NCBI RefSeq assembly: GCF_029227915.1
Contig: NC_079882.1
Coordinates: 12,960,001 to 13,024,000, forward strand
Length of the DNA: 64,000 nt
Direction: 5' to 3'
Origin: Hydractinia symbiolongicarpus
Lineage: Eukaryota; Cnidaria; Hydrozoa; Anthoathecata; Hydractiniidae
The position numbers and the translations under genes are program-made. The notes under the pieces were generated by a model, which was given only the letters and a program-made list of their open reading frames with translations, was not told the DNA's origin and did no database searches. This document shows, piece after piece, positions 44,450 through 63,254 of this stretch. Each line of letters begins with the position of its first letter. The stretch's first letter is position 1.

Positions 44450-46117
44450 CCTGCGATACCCCCAGTGTAACATTGGAAAGGCACCTTTTTGTGACATACT
44501 GTTGCAGTGGGAGAATTTTCATGACTCGCTAAATTTTTATGTCTGCGAATGCAATATACTTAAAAAGTTACATATTCTTAATGTGTGTTCATATATTATG
44601 CACGAGACTTATTCTGCTATTAATTTTTCAGCTTTGTCATAAAAATTGTCTAAAGGTGCAAAAACTTTTTTCCCTAATAATTGCACAACATCTTGTTACC
44701 TAATTTTTGTTTAATTTTCTCAGTAGCCACAGTAGTAAAAAATCTTAAAACATATGTAGCCACTCTGACTTTGACTTCTTGATTTGGCAGAATCTTAAGG
44801 TGATTTTAGCATTGCCAATGTGAACTGTTTGAGCCTCATGAATTTTCTATTACGTTAACTCGTTGACGAAAGATCTAAAGATTGATTTCCATTTGTCGTT
44901 AAATCGCGTTAGTTTTTTCGCGCTAATATTTGACCTCAGAGTTAATCATATTGAGCATTACAAGGTACATTAACGCTGCTTTAACTCATTTCGTTGATCA
45001 AATACATCCAACAACATCGAGGGGGACATTATATTATGGACATTCATAGGCGAATTAAAAGTGGAAGGAAAAACAAAAAAGGATAGCGGTTGGGATTTTA
45101 GTACCGTGAATTTATTGTTAAACGAGGGTAATATGAAGAACATAACCATCTTTTAGAAGGATTAATATATAACCATTTAAATATCAACTCTTTTGTCCGC
45201 TGTTATAACAAAATGTTTGTAGAAATGGCTTTTGCACACATAATAATATGCTCATTTTTTTATACAAAGTGTGTTCGCGCTAATTCGCGTTAAAATATCA
45301 AAACATTTTGATACTTAAGCTGCGCGCTAATCGGCGTTAAAACAGGTGCGCTAATTAGTCATTGACGTTTCCATTAAAAGTGTTAAAAAATTAACTCCAA
45401 GTAGCGCACCTGCTAAGCGCAAAACCTAGCTTAAGTAACGGAATACGATATTTTAGCCATAACTGGTGAGCACCACACTTGAAGATATCAAAATGGAGGC
45501 CCGTATAAAAGAGGTTTTGTCTCCGGACTCTGCCAGCACTGTTGAAGGAGCAAGTTTCCGGAACTCGCGTTCAACTGCGACGAAAAGGTGTTGGCAAAAA
45601 ATCATGGAAATTTCAATTTTTCCTAAAAGAATCCTTCGGCGTTTAAGGGTTAAGATATTTCCTTTTGAATAGCACTGCTTGAAAAAATGTGCTGGAATTC
45701 AGAATTATTTCAGAATTATTACATGTGAATGAGTAATGTAGTCCGAAAGCATTATATACATGGCTTATTTGCAAGGCTTGAGGTGAAAGATGTTTCTCTA
45801 ACATGTAAGAAAACGAAAAATGCGCGTTATATTGATTAACTATTGTTGCTATAACCAAAAAAAGTATGAAGGAAAAACCAGAAAAAGTTATGATATTTTT
45901 TCCCTTTCAGTTTGTAAGCATTTAACACGATTTTTATCTCTAACCTGGTTATTGTCACAAAGCTCTGTAGTTTAAGCATAAAATGCATAAAGTGTAAATG
46001 TGTTTACAATTGTATATTCTGTTAAGCTACGCAGTACCGTTTAATTTAGCACGTGCACGAGAAAACCTCACAAGGCATACTTCTGCAAAATGATCTTTTA
46101 AATATGGTTTCCTTTAG
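44450..46117. other. No gene; one foldback
   Basis: The first 200 bases are the likely 3' UTR of the PAN-LamG gene. At 45310-45440 ACTTAAGCT...CAGGTGCGCTA on the left pairs with TAGCGCACCTG...AGCTTAAGT on the right, an inverted repeat with arms of about 45 bp and a loop of about 45 bp. The rest is unremarkable. Confidence 0.5.
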
Positions 46118-46322
46118 CGTATTTTGTGCTTTTTTGAGATGTGCATATATAGCTCCGGGATCAAGGTTTTCCTGGGTCTTCCTTTTTACGGTCTGCGAAA
46201 TATTACCACAACAAACAGGACGACCGGAACTGTGGGAGCGGGAAAAACAAATCTGTGTCAGCATTCAGTTCAGTGGTTTAGTGCTGGATATATTTCAGTA
46301 TTTCACCAGTATCAACAATATG
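46118..46322 (+). CDS. Isolated exon, possibly glycoside hydrolase 18 (chitinase-like)
   Basis: A 205-bp exon sits between a poly-pyrimidine CTTTAG acceptor and a G|GTAAGA donor, open in phase 0 in and phase 1 out. It encodes GIKVFLGLPFYGL, which matches the K-x-x-L-G-x-P-x-Y-G beta-strand motif of GH18 enzymes, then a glycine-rich segment and HQYQQYG. No adjacent GH18 exon with the catalytic DxxDxDxE was found, and the sequence 120 bp downstream is a repeat block. It may be an exon carried or stranded by a transposon, or the match may be chance. Confidence 0.3.
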
Positions 46323-46439
46323 GTAAGAGCACTTTTTAATTTATCGAAGGTGTTGGTTACATGATAAGCCTGAGTTCGTTATTTTTGATCCTTTAAAAAT
46401 ATGAATTTGCTCTTCCTAGCCTTCTAAGCCATCACAGCC

Positions 46440-47500
46440 TGTTCTGCCCGGATAATGAACATTGGCCTGATTAAGTACGGCAGCTTGCACCGGTTAAGAA
46501 CAGGGCAGAAAATACATAATCAGGGCAACATAATCAGGACAGGCCGGCTTATTACTCAAAAAATATTATTTGGCACTAAGGGACATATAATCAGGGCAGG
46601 CCAGTTTATATACGACAGTGTAATATTATTTCTCATTTATTATAGAACGAACATAATCGGGGCAGGCCGACTTATGTATGACACAGTCAAATATTATTCG
46701 AGACTTATAGAACGAACGTAATCGGGGCCGACCAGCTTATGTATGGCATTTTTCTATTATTTCTCACTTATTACGCACATAATCGGGAAAGCCGGCTTAT
46801 GTATGACAGTCAAATATTATTCCAGACTTATAGAACAAATATAATCGGGGCCGACCGCTTTTATATCATTCGTCATCACTTCTGACAAGCGAATAGCCCT
46901 GGTGGCAAAGTTGTTGTTGCTCTCAAATGAAACAAAATTTCGCGGCAAATACTAAATTTTGGGATTCGCAAGTTTAATAACTTTTCACCAAACTTAATTC
47001 CCGCAAAAAGAATAATTTAGGTTCCGTGAAATTTAGTTACTTCAAAGTATATTGTGCTGAAATGTATTTACTACAAGATTAGTTTTAAACTAAGAATTAC
47101 GTCGAGACTTTTTTCTTCCGCCATCTCTAGTTTTTAGGGGTGTTCTATCTTCCAGAGAATGTTTAATTCACAAAAGTTCGAAGAAAATGCCAATCACAGC
47201 CTGCCTGGCCAGCCATTATATCAGCGTTCATAATCCGGTCACCACTACATAACCAGTGCAAAAAAAACATAATCGGATCATGTGTACATAATCTGGCTGT
47301 CCCGGTTGTAAACAGGCCGTTTTCGCAATCTGGGCAGAACAAGCCCACGAACCGCGGTGACAACTGCAAATGGATGACTTGCTGTAAACTTTGTTTACAT
47401 TTTTTTCGGCAGGCAAATAGTGTTTTAACCAACCCGATCTTCTAAAAAGAATTATTATCCAATCGAATTGCCTTATTTTGCCTGCCAAAAAAATAGAAAT
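46440..47500 (+). repeat. AATCGGGGCAGGCC repeat block, long copy
   Basis: About seven units of roughly 80 bp, each with CATAATCRGGGCAGGCC or GGCCGACC, then CTTATGTATGACAGT and AATATTATT. It is the reversed partner of 29470-29850. The right part (47200-47450) has more degenerate copies (CATAATCCGGTCA, CATAATCGGATCA, CATAATCTGGCTG). Confidence 0.85.
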
Positions 47501-47545
47501 AAAAATTTATCAATATAGCTAGCTAGCTATATAGCTAGCTAGCTA

Positions 47546-48309
47546 GGCCGTCATCAAAAATATGTTGTGGCGCCGTAGATTAGTGATTATAGCTCTCGTT
47601 CTATGTGTAGGAGACCGGGTTTCAATTCCTCTTGATGGCGATTGAAAACATGGGCGAGTGAATGTTAGCTACCATAGCCCCGGGTAACCCAAGCCATGTG
47701 AGGGAAATTGGGAAGATGGCACACTGTGTTGGCCGTTGAATGTTGCCGGGAGTTGTCTAGTAGAGCGCGGGCTCTAATTGCGTCTGCGTAGCTCAAAATG
47801 AGCATTAAATACTCTGGGACTCTCCATCTAAGCCATGGACCCTGCTGGAAATAATAGACAGGGTATATCCCTCGATATTTGTGAGGCTAGCCATGTAAAA
47901 TATGCACATCTATCATCTATGTTGTGTTCGCGTCCTCCGACCGACTTACTTTTTGGTAATAAAAACTCGAGTCGGTAAGTCGGAAAAAGACCAGGAAAAA
48001 ATTTCACGAGATATTTTTCAAAAAGAAATTTTTTTTTGCTAGAACTAATTTATGCAAAATTGACAAAAACTTGCGAAAATTAATTTTGGTAAAAATAAAT
48101 TCCTTTAGGGCACTCCTGTGGCTACTGACAGTTTACAGGGCGACGAAAAATGGTCTACAAACGATGTCCAGTGGTGCTATACTGTCTTGGACGTGGGAAC
48201 AAATTTGCTTGTACAGATCTGAAAATCCTGGGAAAAAATACGCCCGACCGCCCAACTGACTCATTTTTGTTCTTCAGGACGCAATCACAACATATTTTTG
48301 ATGGTGGCC
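47546..48309. mobile_element. MITE with CATCAAAAATATGTTGTG ends, split by a SINE
   Basis: The left end GGCCGTCATCAAAAATATGT, then TGTG (47546-47569), pairs with the right end CACAACATATTTTTGATGGT, then GGCC (48286-48309). After removal of the SINE the inverted repeat goes on: TTCGCGTCCT on the left against ATTGCGTCCT on the right strand. Inside, CCGACTTAC and GTAAGTCGG (47944-47980) form a further palindrome. No coding capacity. The insertion site is the GCTAGCTA-rich patch at 47515-47545. Confidence 0.82.
47570..47917 (+). mobile_element. tRNA-derived SINE with 9-bp target duplication
   Basis: The head begins GCGCCGTAGATTAGTGATTA, with an A box (TAGATTAGTGA) and a B box (GGTTTCAATTCC at 47618-47629) at tRNA-like spacing, the internal RNA polymerase III promoter. 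A body of about 270 bp (including GCCATGTGAGGGAAATTGGG and CTCTGGGACTCTCCATCTAA) ends in a CATCTATCATC tail. TATGTTGTG directly precedes (47561-47569) and follows (47918-47926) it, a perfect 9-bp target duplication inside the MITE's left end, so the SINE came after the MITE. Confidence 0.88.
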
Positions 48310-48560
48310 TTTTAGAATAATTCAATCAGGCGCGGACTTAGACTATGTCAACCCTATCATGCGACGTAGTAAAAAAACGAGCCAAATATTACGCAGCGGT
48401 GCACGAGAAATAAATCCCGCTGTTTTCAAAATATACCCGGAATTCTGGGGACGGACATCTACTTCGCCTTATCCTACTATATCACATACCTCACAACGCG
48501 AAATTCAATCAACTGATGTTGGGTTAACCTATTTTATGTCAGACTGTAACCTATATACTT

Positions 48561-48860
48561 TATAACACACAAACCCTGTCAAGGTTGTTTCTAGATATAT
48601 CCATGGAATGTTCTCCTTAAAGGTTTGACCGTAAGACTATACTTTATAGCACACAAACCCTGTCAAAGTTGTTTCTAGGTATTACTATAATATGTTTATC
48701 TGTGAGAGTTTGACTGTAGCGCTAGACGTTATAGCGCACAAACCCTGTCAAGTTTGTTTCTAGACATAACTTCAATATGTTATTTCGTAAGGGTTTTACC
48801 GTGAAATTAGACTTTATAGCACACAAACCCTGTCAATGTTGTTTCTACGTATTGATAAAG
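48561..48860 (+). repeat. 85-bp tandem repeat, four copies
   Basis: TATARCRCACAAACCCTGTC starts at about 48561, 48645, 48730 and 48815 and is followed each time by AARKTTGTTTCTAG, about 20 variable bases, then GTTTGACYGTAA. The period is about 85 bp and identity between units about 75-80 percent by eye, with the AACCCTGTC core the most conserved. Confidence 0.88.
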
Positions 48861-51451
48861 ATTAAAGGCGTTTAATATAAATATTGGTCGCACATGTTCA
48901 AAGGGATCTTGCCATTATCAACATGAGTTGCAACAGCTTGTGACAGCGTGTAAAGTTGGTTTTTGAATGAGAAAATTCTGATGGGATACATGAAATTTAT
49001 GCCGAATTGCTAGAGGAACTTTAATGTAATTTTATGTTGCCATTTTCTGAGGTGCTACAAAAGCAAGTTGATATTTGTTTAATCCAAAAAAATTAACCTG
49101 CAGATTACTATTTTCCTGCCAATCTAAAAACAAACAAGGATCGCTTTTTTGTTTCTGTAATAGCTAAGCTATGTGTATCTCTTCATTTGTTACTATGGCT
49201 ATAATTGTTTTGTTTAAAATATTAGCTAATCAAAAAGTGCAAAATATTGAATTGAGAAAAGCAATTTTCAGTCAATTTTGTAGTGAATTTAGCTGTATGT
49301 GGTGTCAGGTTGCTACATCTTTTGTTTAGCTAATTTCTAGAATTTATCTTATGACAAAAGTCTAGTAAACTAAACTTTTTATATTTTTGATGAGGGCAGG
49401 GAAGAGAGATATGTATCCTTTCCACTTATACCTACTGTACACAAAATTTATTTAACAAAATATAATAAATTTTGTGGACATTTTAGGCATAAAGCAAAAA
49501 ATTTTCGTTGAGTTTTTTAAAGTCTTCTATACCGAACGGTATAATTTGTTTTGGTTAGTTTTTAGCTTTTTAGTAATTTTTTTTTCAAATAAAGTTGACT
49601 TTAGTTATCAAAAAAAGTTTCTTTGCCCCACATATCGATTAAAAAAGCTTGTTATGATTTTAAAATATCCTGATTGGTTTAAAAGCTCATTGGTTTAAAA
49701 AACAATGCCATAGTGAATCAACCGTGACTAATGTAAAAAACAATGTAATAAACAACTAAGCGATACGACTTGATATTTCATTTGTGTCACAACCTTGTTG
49801 AGGAAAACAACTTGGTGGATCAGTGTATATACATAAAACTTGTTTTAGTAGCGAAGCTTCTTAAGCAATGGCGTATAACACGCCAAGACCCACAGCATTG
49901 GTTTTTTTTATATTCAACGCTCTGACATGGTAAAAAAAAATGGCTAGATCTGCACCTGTCAATTGTACATGCGTTCCTACAGCTCTCTATCGTTTTACAA
50001 TATCGGAAGAAAGGAGGTAAAAAACATGTTTTATAAGAGTGTGTTTTCTCCATTTTTTTTACCTTTCTTCATATTAATTTCTTTCAAATTTCAGGAAACG
50101 TTAATAATAATAAGATACAACTTATGTGTAATTTTCATTAAAAAAAAAACGTGACAAGAGAAGTTATCACAAAACAATGTGTTTTCTTCTTATAAAAGTG
50201 TGATGTTTACCTCCTTTGATTGCAAAATAAGCTGCAATGGAGTGTTAGTTTTCCCTAATTATGGTAAAGGTGTATTGGGCTATAGCTTAATGGATTCCAG
50301 CATAAGGCTATGTGTTTGATGCTAAAGAAAGATGCTAGGATTTGGTGAAGAGTCTTTCAGTACAACAATTTATTGTGGGCAAACAATAAACCTTGTTGTC
50401 TCATTGCATCAATAAGCTTCTGCCAAAGTTTATAGCACAGTAAGAGTTGTAGCTACCTAACTGCATCTAGCATAAGATTTATTGATTGAAATCAAAAAAT
50501 TTCTTCTTACAGAATAAAATAGTAAGTAATAAAATGAAGTGAAGACCCGTTTTATCAATGATTTTGCATCAAGATCAAACAAGCTGTTGTTGCTCTAGTA
50601 CCAAACAGACAGAATACGGGTTTATTAATATGGAGATGTAACAATTATTGTAGACGTACAGTACAGTTCGTATGTAAGCTTCTGCTTCTGAGCAACTGGC
50701 ATAAATAATTACTTTCATAATAGACCATTGTTTTTTAGAGAAAATAATTGCATCGTGAAAAAATGAAAAGATCAGAAAAACTTATTTAAATTACAATAAC
50801 CTGTTTGTGCATTGTTGAGACTACTTTAAGCTGGAAATGAACTTTGCCACACTAAAACACCACTGCAGTTAGTTTGAAAAAAATGGAAACGGGACCTTAT
50901 AATGCTAAAAAAAGTTGCCCTAGTTCACTTGAAACTATCAAAACAGGTCCATAGAAAGTTAATACGGGGCTGTAGTTGGCTTGAAAATTATCAAACCATC
51001 ACTTAAAGGTAAATCCCCTATAACCAGCTGTTGAGGTGAAAAGGGAATTTTTCCAGCGAAAAATACTTTCTTGCACAAAGACCTGTTATTTATAGTTCTA
51101 GTGCATTTTAGATGTTGTGTTTCTAAAGAAATATAAACTTAAAACCTATTTTTACACTATAAGAGCAAGCTTATACATAGGTAGGTACCTAAAATAGTAG
51201 CATAATATACAAAAATCTGCAAAGTTTTTATATTTGTGAATATTGGCATAATTTGCAAAAAAATAATCCTGAAATTGTAAGAAATCCAGCATTATTAATC
51301 CTCTTAAGATATACAAATATACCCCTATAATTGCACATATATACATTGCATCAGCATGGATGTCTCACTGTATAATTCCAATCAATTCCCAATGCAATAT
51401 GGTTAGAAATTACTCCTGACCAAATTACAATGACTGTCACTTACTTTTCAG
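48861..51451. other. No gene; includes SINE tail copy
   Basis: AT-rich. At 50585-50660, CAGAATACGGGTTTATTAAT and flanks match the SINE-related block at 23488-23553 in reverse. The missing first exon of centrin should lie here if it encodes just the initiator Met; ATG|GTAAAG near 50259 is one possibility I could not confirm. Confidence 0.45.
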
Positions 51452-57876
<6,425 letters not shown>

Positions 57877-59850
57877 CATCAGCCCATTTTTTGGGAGGCA
57901 TCTGTGCATACATCGCAGTAAGAATAGATATACCAAGGCTTTGTTAATATGTAGCAAGATAACTTATTTATTTTTGTTTATTTCGAAAAAAATATGTCTA
58001 TGTGCTTTCGTATAACAGATGAAATAGGGATTTTTGTTTACTCTGAAGAACAAGGCGTATCAACCTTAAGTCATGAAATTTTCACGCAGAGCTGCTTCGC
58101 GAAGAGTTGGTTACATTTTTTCGCGCATATAACAGCTTGAAAATTTCATTTCCGTAGTCTCTTTAGAAAGTGCGCGATTTAAGGTATCGTAATACTTGTT
58201 CTCCGTGAATTTAATCGTGAAATTCAATTGATTGTTGGCGTAAATTTAAGATTGATGAAGCTTTTCTGCGTAAACCAGCCATCAAAACGAATCCTTACAT
58301 AAAATAAATTACTATGTGTTCACAAAGTTTTTTGTTCAAGAGATGTTTTTAATTTTCGTAACGAAGAAAGAAATCGTTTGTACATATATTTTCTTCACGA
58401 AAATTAAACAAACTTGTTAATATAAAAGATTATTACATTCAATTTAAAAAAAAAACGTTTTTGTTCTTTTGTCCAAACAAACAAACAAACAAGCAAGCAA
58501 GGGAGCGGGCAAGCAAACAAACAAACAAACAATATTATTTACAGCTTTATCTTGCGAGAACTTGTGGTATGAATTTTTTTTGTCAAGTTTTTTGTAAGTC
58601 CTTAGGAAATATATTTTTGTTAATTGTTGCAATCTATCAGTAAATGAACCACCAAAACTTACCAAAATCATCCCAGCTCAATGTATACTTTATATATATA
58701 GATATACTATTCCTGCAAATGTTTTTCCAAGAAAATTCTTTTAGCTCATTTATTTAATTCTTTATACAGAGCTGTAGAATAAAAACTATATATTGATTTT
58801 TCGGGGAAATTTCAGAATAACAGACTGTCGGGAATTAATTTTTGCGAATTTTAACCAACATGGCGAACGCTGGATGTATTCGGATTTTTACTTATTAGTG
58901 AAATTAAGTTCTGTTTTTAAACTGGCTAAAAATGCATTTCCTAAAATACTTTTGGCCCTGGTCTCACTTAGACTTTTGTTTTCGTCTTTTTAATTTTCTC
59001 CTCTCCGTTAAAAAAGGCTCGTTACTGTAGAGGAAGAAAGTGTTTGCGGAAGAAAGTTTTGCAATTCGGCTATACCGATGAACTTGCGGCTCGTTAAAAA
59101 TGAATCTGTTTTGCAGTAATAAACTTTTGCGCTTACCATATGCGGTCAATTTTTTTCAGGGCAACTTAGCGAACCTAAGAAGCAATTCAAACAACTCTCT
59201 TGAAATTCTCTATTGTAAAACAAGTAAAATAAGGAATGAATCATAGCTTCTAGATTTTCTTTGAGACATACCGGGGCATAGCGATCTTCTTTTTTTTTTA
59301 ATTCAAATCACTCATTGAAATTGGAAAGAACGAACTGCTTCAAAGCTCAACGACTGAACTACACAATAATACGTCATGAAGAAAAATAACGTTTTTAGAT
59401 TTTTTTGGAGACTTATTAAATCCTCAAAAGGATCTCATGACAGTCCAAGTTAAATACACTGTGATGGCAGCAAAGGGTTATGAATTTTGATAAAAACTTA
59501 CAAAAACTATGTATTCTGTTATTACGTCATATATACGTCATATAAATATATTAACAAAAAAAAAGTAAAAACACGGTACAACTGTAGCTCAGTCCTAGAA
59601 CGATTTTTTGTTATATGATTTTACAATTCTGAGTTTAAACAATCACATATATCTTAAAAGACAAGGGAGAATTCACCAGCAAGTAGTCATTCGTTCTAAT
59701 TTACAAGCATTCGATGTAATTAAACGCATAGAAATTATAATTGAACACATTTTCTGACCTCATTTCTTCTCTACAAAATATTAAATGTTCTATGTTACGG
59801 CATCTTTACAATATAACTTGTTTTTAATGTTAACACACTATAGTTTGATG
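57877..59850. other. Intergenic, convergent 3' ends
   Basis: Between the centrin stop (+) and the GPCR stop (-) there is no further gene. A CAAA microsatellite interrupted by CAAG units lies at 58475-58530. ATGAAATTTTCA and TGAAAATTTCAT around 58073-58145 form an inverted repeat with CTTCGCGAAG between them. Both 3' UTRs must lie here. Confidence 0.5.
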
Positions 59851-62800
59851 TTATAATTTATGCTCAGAAATTCGTCCAGGTAGCTCTTCAGAAGATTCAG
59901 CAACTTCGTCGTCGTCAACAAAGCTAGACGGTGATCTGCTTAAAGTGGTGGACAATGTGTCTGCTCTTATACGAGAAGTGTTACTAGTCGTAGCGTAGAG
60001 GCCTGTGGCAAAAAAATGTTTCGTTAGAAGATTTTATAGGAAATAAAAGGTTCATTTCGACAAAGTAGTATTTTGACATTTACCTATGCGGTAACCATAG
60101 CGAATGGTTGTTGAAGTAAAAAATAAGAAGAAATTGTTAAATTCAAATATATCATTATTTTAACAGAAAATATGTTTTTACCTGTCTTTGACCCATTCTT
60201 GGTTCGTGTCAAGGTTGAATTAAAACTGTTGTCTGGTGCCAAACCAAACACTTTCTTCCACTCATGCCAAGCATCTTTATTTTTGATGGTGTAAAAAATA
60301 AAGATAAAGAAACCTTGCAGGGAATTGAAAATGCAAAATAACCATTGGAAGACTTCAGTGAGATCTCCAATTGCAAGCACACCGAATATCCAGGACAAAC
60401 CAAGCAAGACTGAACAGGTAAATGCAACTCGAGTGCTGTGTAGCTTTTCTTGTTGTTTTCTTTTGCTTTCCGATTTGGTTTTTGATGCTTTGTTTATACC
60501 AGTGACAACAAAGTATATTGTCAAGAAGTTAATAAGGAGAATCAATGAGACTGGCAACAGGAGACCAAAGTAAAATGGTGCTCCGTATATCACACATCTA
60601 AAAGTCAATAAAAGCATGTGTCTCCTATTTATTGGTCCAACATTCTGACCTCTACTTTATATTCGATTTTCACTGAAATTCAGAGAAAGGACGTGCAAAT
60701 AATACATTTGTTTGGTTACCTAATTTAAGATTTGTTCAAAAGAGATTTTCTAGGGATTGGCCATTAATACACTGCAGGGTAGTGGTTCTATTTGAAATGA
60801 CTTACACTTTATCATTGCCAAGATTCCCAGGTGATATTGCAGTTGTAGCAGTTACCACAAGAGCAGGTAAACCTAAATTGGGGTGACGTAAACACATTTA
60901 ATATAAAAAATAAGAGAACAAACAAATTCAAGAGCGTTTCCTTTCTTTTCCCAATTCTAAGGCTTGCCAAATAGGACTATTTCATTAAGGGAAAAACAGC
61001 AAACATAAATATGATTAAATGAAATCTCACCCCAAACTACAAGCGAAGATTTGTACAAGAACTGTGTATCCGAAGTATTTGATTTGAATATACGAACAAA
61101 ACAACGATAAAGATTATATGCTTCAACTGCCATCCAAGAGAAAGTTGTCAATGTAAAGAACTGCAGCAAAATGGCTACAATTTGACAGATAGGTCGATTT
61201 TGCGTCTGTTCCGCTCCAATTAAAAATGTGATTAAAAGTAACATCAATGAAATGCATAAACATATCAGCAGTTTTGGTGCCAGTTTAGCTCGAAGTTTTC
61301 TGCAAGAGAATATGTTTAAAATGTAGTTAAAATAACTATTTAGCTTGTGGACAGAGCTGCCTTTCATTCAAAAGAACAAAAGAAAACAAAAAATCAGTCT
61401 TATTTTAGGGGTAAAAACGTCTATGTGATAATTCAATAAAATATGTTTTCTTAAGGATACGGTAAACCCTTTTGACATTATTTATATATATATTATATTA
61501 TTATATATTATGTATATTTATTTATTTCAGATAACTCGACGTATTTTTAAACGAAAAAATAACTTATGGAGGGGAGTTACTAAAGCTATAACAAGGGAGA
61601 GTGTTTTTTGTTTGGAATTTTTTTTCTCCATGCCAGCATTTTCTCACGAATTTATTTTCTTATATACTCGTAGGGAATTGATCAATGTTTTATATTATAT
61701 AAAAATATTTTCATAAAAGGGACATGTTAAGGAGATATTTTGAATATATTCAGCATGTGCCAAAAGGGTCTACCGTATCCTTAAACAATAAAAACCACCC
61801 GCTGAGGTAATTTTAAAGTGTAAGTCACTTTTAACCTGGTTGCGATATAGTGTTTCAAAGTAGTATATATATTGAAAATCAGCAGGACACCTCAGACAAG
61901 AAAAACATGTACACAGTAACACTAACTTCAATGATATGTACGTAATTATGGTTAGTATTAATCCAGCCAATGATATTCCACAGCCGATCCACGTGATAAT
62001 TTTCAGTTCAAGAGGATTTTTAAACGTTTGAGAAACATCCAAAACCAATGCAAAGTTTGTTAAGTGATCACACTCACAAAAGACAAATGATTGATCCTCT
62101 TTAATATATTTACAACCTTCGGTTGACCACTCGCCTTGAACATCTAGAAATTATTGAAGAAATAAGCACCATTATTTTCCTGGGTCCTACATGACTTCAG
62201 GAGTGAACATGTGAACTGTGTAACGTACAATACTTACTTATATTAAAGTCCCAGAAATGGCAATTTCTTTGATATCCCTGTTGTGTATCATTCTTTTTAA
62301 ACTTCAAAATAATTGGATTTGTTAAATTTGCGAGCTTAGTTTCACCAATACTAGCTGACACGATATGACCATCGATTGATTTTTTGAATCGATTTTTCTT
62401 ATTGACTATTTTTGTAGGATTATTTTTGGGAGATGATATCTGTCCACGCCTAAACAACATGTCAGAACTATAGGTGAACGAATAAACTAATTCTCTCTTT
62501 GATTTGAATGTCTCGTTTGGAATGATGAGTTGAGAATTAGAATTAGATTGATTATTTGACGACGAGAATGACACGCCAACAGTTCCATTAGCATTGGAAA
62601 GTTCAATTGTAAGATCTTTAGCTTCTACAAATGCAATGTTAACACCGACATTTGGCTTTGAGATACTGATAGAATCGTTTGTTGTAGTTATCAAATTTCC
62701 TAATTGGACAGCCATCTTGTCTAAGTTTCTGAGAAGAATGGTGGATGTTTGCCATTTGTTTTGCGATGCAACCACCACATGCGGTGGCGATGTGACCACA

Positions 62801-63254
62801 ACATCAACACATGTTAGAACTTTATCTATAAACTAAAGTATTTTTTACAGTTAATTAAAACGCTCGTAACTATATCTATCTATCAATCATAATACTTTGT
62901 TAACAAAGCATTGCCTACAGTGCTTATTTTAAGAGAAATCCGGGGTCTTATAGATTTTATTCCAAAATCTTTGGAAAAAGTAAAAGATAATGTCATTGTA
63001 GCATAAAGAATCAAAAGAAAACCAAATAAATGCAATGGTTTCTGTGAAAAACTTAAAACTAGTACCTCCTTCGCTTGTTGTGTTGTGTTTATCACTTTAA
63101 TATTCGTTGCCAAATCGGAAATAATATGTGAAACAAGATCCATTTCTTCCGGTGACTTCAACATGCTTGCTTTTAAAACTGTATTTGTAAGATCTTCTAC
63201 TGTATCTTGTACTGTGACACAGTCATTTTGGTTGTCACTTGAGCAAATGGTTTG
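59851..63254 (-). CDS. Adhesion G protein-coupled receptor, GAIN-GPS-7TM part (5' incomplete)
   Basis: Minus-strand exons in order: 63066-63254, 62238-62832, 61927-62143, 61031-61299, 60806-60872, 60182-60597, 59851-60002. They splice with consistent phases into 634 codons plus stop; the N terminus is beyond the window. The first two exons form the GAIN region (DLVSHIISDLATNI, GHIVSASIGETKL). The third carries the GPS: GEWSTEGC, then CECDHLTNFALV, with the HL|T cleavage site intact, so self-cleavage and a tethered TNFALV agonist are expected. TM1 (IITWIGCGISLAGLILTII), TM2-TM3 (to TFSWMAVEAYNLY), TM4 (LPALVVTATTAIS), TM5 (CVIYGAPFYFGLLLPVSL), TM6 (VLLGLSWIFGVLAIG) and TM7 (FQWLFCIFNSLQGFFIF) follow. 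The tail is Ser/Thr-rich then acidic (SFVDDDEVAESSEELPG). Ligand and subfamily cannot be assigned without the ectodomain. Confidence 0.92.
61451..61784. mobile_element. TTAA-flanked MITE in a GPCR intron
   Basis: TTAAGGATACGGTAAACCCT at 61451 faces its near-exact complement AGGGTCTACCGTATCCTTAA ending at 61784. TTAA on both sides is the target duplication of piggyBac- and Kolobok-type transposons. The inverted repeat extends to about 28 bases (TTTTGRCA). The 326-bp interior is AT-rich without a real gene. It lies in the intron between the GPS/TM1 and TM2-TM3 exons. Confidence 0.82.

Noticed and set aside
45466-45672. Plus-strand open frame of 68 codons from GTG
   Set aside because: No ATG start, no splice signals that fit, no recognisable domain.
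46228-46250. P-loop (GTVGAGKTNL) ATPase
   Set aside because: A lone G-x-x-G-x-G-K-T-like string in a single exon without Walker B or flanking fold; the GH18-like reading of the same exon is more economical.
46455-46721. Long frame conserved with 29546-29947
   Set aside because: Conserved only because both lie in the same 80-bp repeat block; the translation is periodic and without domain features.
47570-47640. A functional tRNA gene
   Set aside because: A and B boxes are present, but no cloverleaf with paired acceptor stem forms, a 270-bp body follows, and a target duplication encloses the whole: a SINE.
49474-49698. Possible small membrane protein
   Set aside because: F/L/I/K-rich translation is what AT-rich DNA gives by chance; no signal peptide or partner exon.
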